NCBI RefSeq assembly: GCF_000375485.1
Contig: NZ_AQXE01000020.1
Span: 192-17,959, forward strand
Source of the DNA: Desulfovibrio oxyclinae DSM 11498
GTDB taxonomy: Bacteria; Desulfobacterota; Desulfovibrionia; Desulfovibrionales; Desulfovibrionaceae
DNA length: 17,768 nt
Direction: 5' to 3'
Below the pieces are notes generated by a model that was given only the letters and a program-made list of their open reading frames with translations, had not been told where the DNA came from and searched no databases. A program made the position numbers and the translations under genes. Positions 16,838-17,768 of the stretch are shown piece after piece. Each line of letters begins with the position of its first letter. Within the stretch, counting starts at the first letter, position 1.

Positions 16838-16973
16838 TTGAACCCACTTGTATCTTTTCTTGAATCAATGACGTATTGTTAACATAGTTTGTGATACGGA
16901 ATAAGGTACAGAATATCGTACCCACCTGAACTATATTGGACATGTAACTCAAACGAGGGTTTGTGAACAGCCT
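16838..16973. promoter_or_regulatory. res-like resolution site and divergent promoter region between tnpA and tnpR
   Basis: This 136-base AT-rich gap lies between divergent tnpA and tnpR, where Tn3-branch elements keep their res site. It contains imperfect dyads: CGTAT/ATACG (16872-16898, 27 bases, a size usual for a resolvase core site) and GGTAC/GTACC (16905-16922). GTTTGTGA occurs twice (near 16887 and 16958). The subsites are not assigned with certainty, and the tnpA and tnpR promoters must overlap this region, which gives resolvase autoregulation in relatives. Confidence 0.65.
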
Positions 16974-17600
16974 ATGAAAATTGGTTACGCACGAGTGTCA
17001 AAAGCTGATGGCTCACAAAATTTAGATCTCCAACGAGATGCTTTGCTGAAGGCAGGAGTTCCTGCTAAGCGCATTTATGAAGACATGGCTTCCGGCAAGA
17101 AAGGCAAACGTCCAGGTTTGGACGCTTGCCTAAAAGCTCTACGCCAAGGAGACATTCTGTTGATTTGGAAGCTTGATCGCCTAGGGCGAGATCTCAAGCA
17201 CCTTGTATGCGTGGTGCAAGAACTTGCTGAGAAGGATATTGGCTTTAAAGTCCTCACAGGGCGTGGGGCAGATATCGACACAACCTCTGCAAGTGGCAAG
17301 CTGATTTTTGGCATCTTCGCAGCCCTTGCCGAGTTCGAGCGTGAATTGATCAGAGAGCGAACCATGGCAGGGCTTGAAGCCGCCCGCGCTCGCGGTCGCA
17401 AGGGAGGACGGCGATTCGCTCTAAACAAGACCCAAGTACAAATGGCGCAAGCTGCAATGAAAAACAAGACAACTAGCGTGAGGAATCTCTGTAAAGAGCT
17501 TGGGGTAACACGGGTCACCCTTTATAGGTATGTAAGTCCAAGTGGTGCGTTAAGGGGGCATGGCATACAGGTTTTAAATCCACATGCCCCACATGCATAA
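16974..17600 (+). CDS. tnpR: Tn3-family serine resolvase TnpR
   Basis: A 208-residue site-specific recombinase that resolves transposition cointegrates at res and often represses its own and tnpA promoters. The N-terminal catalytic domain starts MKIGYARVSKADG with nucleophile Ser9. It holds LDRLGRD (about 67-73) and the FERELIRERTMAGLEAARARG helix region. The C-terminal helix-turn-helix is about 155-190 (SVRNLCKELGVTRVTLYRYV). The tail SPSGALRGHG and a His/Pro-rich end follow, slightly longer than the usual 185 residues. ATG 16974 is preceded by GAGGG about 14 bases upstream, a poor site, but it is the only start that preserves the conserved N-terminus. All catalytic residues are present. Confidence 0.95.
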   Translation: MKIGYARVSKADGSQNLDLQRDALLKAGVPAKRIYEDMASGKKGKRPGLDACLKALRQGDILLIWKLDRLGRDLKHLVCVVQELAEKDIGFKVLTGRGADIDTTSASGKLIFGIFAALAEFERELIRERTMAGLEAARARGRKGGRRFALNKTQVQMAQAAMKNKTTSVRNLCKELGVTRVTLYRYVSPSGALRGHGIQVLNPHAPHA

Positions 17601-17627
17601 GTCGTCAACTTCATTTATTGCGATATC

Positions 17628-17768
17628 TTATTGTCTTGTCAGCACTTCCTTCATTCGTTGGTATTCATCCGCAGTGAGTTCTCCCTTTGCGAATTTTTCC
17701 TTGATGATGTTCAGGGAGTCATCTCTGTCCGGTCGTCCACCTTGTCGGGAGGTGAAGGCTTGAAAGAG
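17628..17768 (-). CDS. SHOCT-domain protein, C-terminal part (5' end outside window)
   Basis: The frame is open from the window edge to TAA 17630-17628 and gives 46 residues. The final 30 (DSLNIIKEKFAKGELTADEY and on to a Lys-Glu-Val-Leu) match the SHOCT pattern, a short amphipathic helix pair found at the ends of many small bacterial proteins and thought to mediate oligomerisation or membrane association. The preceding SRQGGRPDRD looks like a linker. It converges on tnpR with 27 bases between the stops. It is either transposon cargo or, less likely, flanking DNA. Function cannot be inferred from the visible part. Confidence 0.7.
   Translation of the reverse strand, partial: LFQAFTSRQGGRPDRDDSLNIIKEKFAKGELTADEYQRMKEVLTRQ

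Larger units (their letters stand above)
13880..17768. mobile_element. Tn3-family transposon, left end to window edge (right end not seen)
   Basis: It starts with a 38-bp terminal repeat, contains a full Tn3-family tnpA and a serine resolvase tnpR transcribed divergently, and has a res-like region between them, the layout of the Tn3 branch proper. The complementary right repeat is not found up to 17768, so the element is longer than 3.9 kb. Cargo is expected past tnpR. Base composition is visibly more AT-rich than the Tad genes, which supports recent arrival from another host. It is inserted in flp. The expected 5-bp target duplication would be TATTC (13875-13879) on the plus strand, which needs the other end to confirm. 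Confidence 0.93.

Noticed and set aside
17512..17554. Possible decayed second Tn3 terminal repeat (GGGTCAC … GCGTTAAG)
   Set aside because: It is six bases too long, lies in the wrong orientation for a right end, and is within the conserved C-terminal coding part of tnpR (TRVTLYRYV), so the resemblance is explained by coding sequence.
17555..17590. GGGGCATG/CATGCCCC inverted repeat at the end of tnpR, considered as a terminator
   Set aside because: It lies within the coding sequence, has a 20-base loop and no T tract after it. Chance or a weak mRNA hairpin is enough to explain it.

Overview
The window is GC-rich bacterial DNA with tightly packed, ATGA-type overlapping genes, nearly all on the minus strand. 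The protein flavour (hybrid kinase with a receiver at each end, the type of Tad locus, the phage tail genes) suggests a deltaproteobacterium close to Desulfovibrionaceae. That assignment is inference; no rRNA or other marker gene is present.

Layout, left to right. (1) 1-802, plus strand: the tail end of a prophage or phage remnant, with the C-terminus of a tail/receptor-binding-like protein followed by a tail-fibre-assembly-like chaperone. It closes at a 32-bp perfectly palindromic bidirectional terminator (804-835). (2) 868-1982, minus: a small secreted outer-membrane beta-barrel protein behind its own candidate promoter, and a soluble bacterial PH-domain protein. (3) 2011-4146, minus: a hybrid sensor histidine kinase (REC-PAS-HisKA-HATPase-REC) that probably starts at a TTG codon, with a candidate promoter and a strong upstream hairpin separating it from the pilus operon. 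(4) 4304-13879, minus: a Tad (Flp-type) pilus operon, in transcription order flp (broken), cpaA/tadV peptidase, cpaB/rcpC, cpaC/rcpA secretin, a small lipoprotein, a 57-residue membrane protein, cpaE/tadZ, cpaF/tadA ATPase, tadB, tadC, and a tadD-like TPR lipoprotein carrying a C-terminal SPOR domain. (5) 13880 to beyond 17768: a Tn3-family transposon with a 38-bp terminal inverted repeat, tnpA (minus), a res-like intergenic region, tnpR (plus) and the start of its cargo or flank (a partial SHOCT-domain gene). Its right end is not in the window.

How they work together: CpaF powers assembly on the TadB/TadC inner-membrane platform. CpaA processes prepilins, CpaC forms the outer-membrane pore, CpaB and the TadD lipoprotein are secretin-associated or assembly factors, and CpaE localises the machine. 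The main event in the window is the transposon insertion. It lies exactly at the codon for the conserved Glu of the pilin EYG motif, so the pilin leader and cleavage site are separated from its C-terminal 42 residues. The pilus should therefore be bald unless another pilin exists, and the downstream operon is cut off from any promoter upstream of flp. No tadE, tadF or tadG pseudopilin gene is present here. I see no CRISPR array, tRNA or rRNA, and no wholly new system. The least explained items are the 57-residue membrane protein, the 96-residue lipoprotein and the kinase with a Glu at its first phosphoacceptor position.
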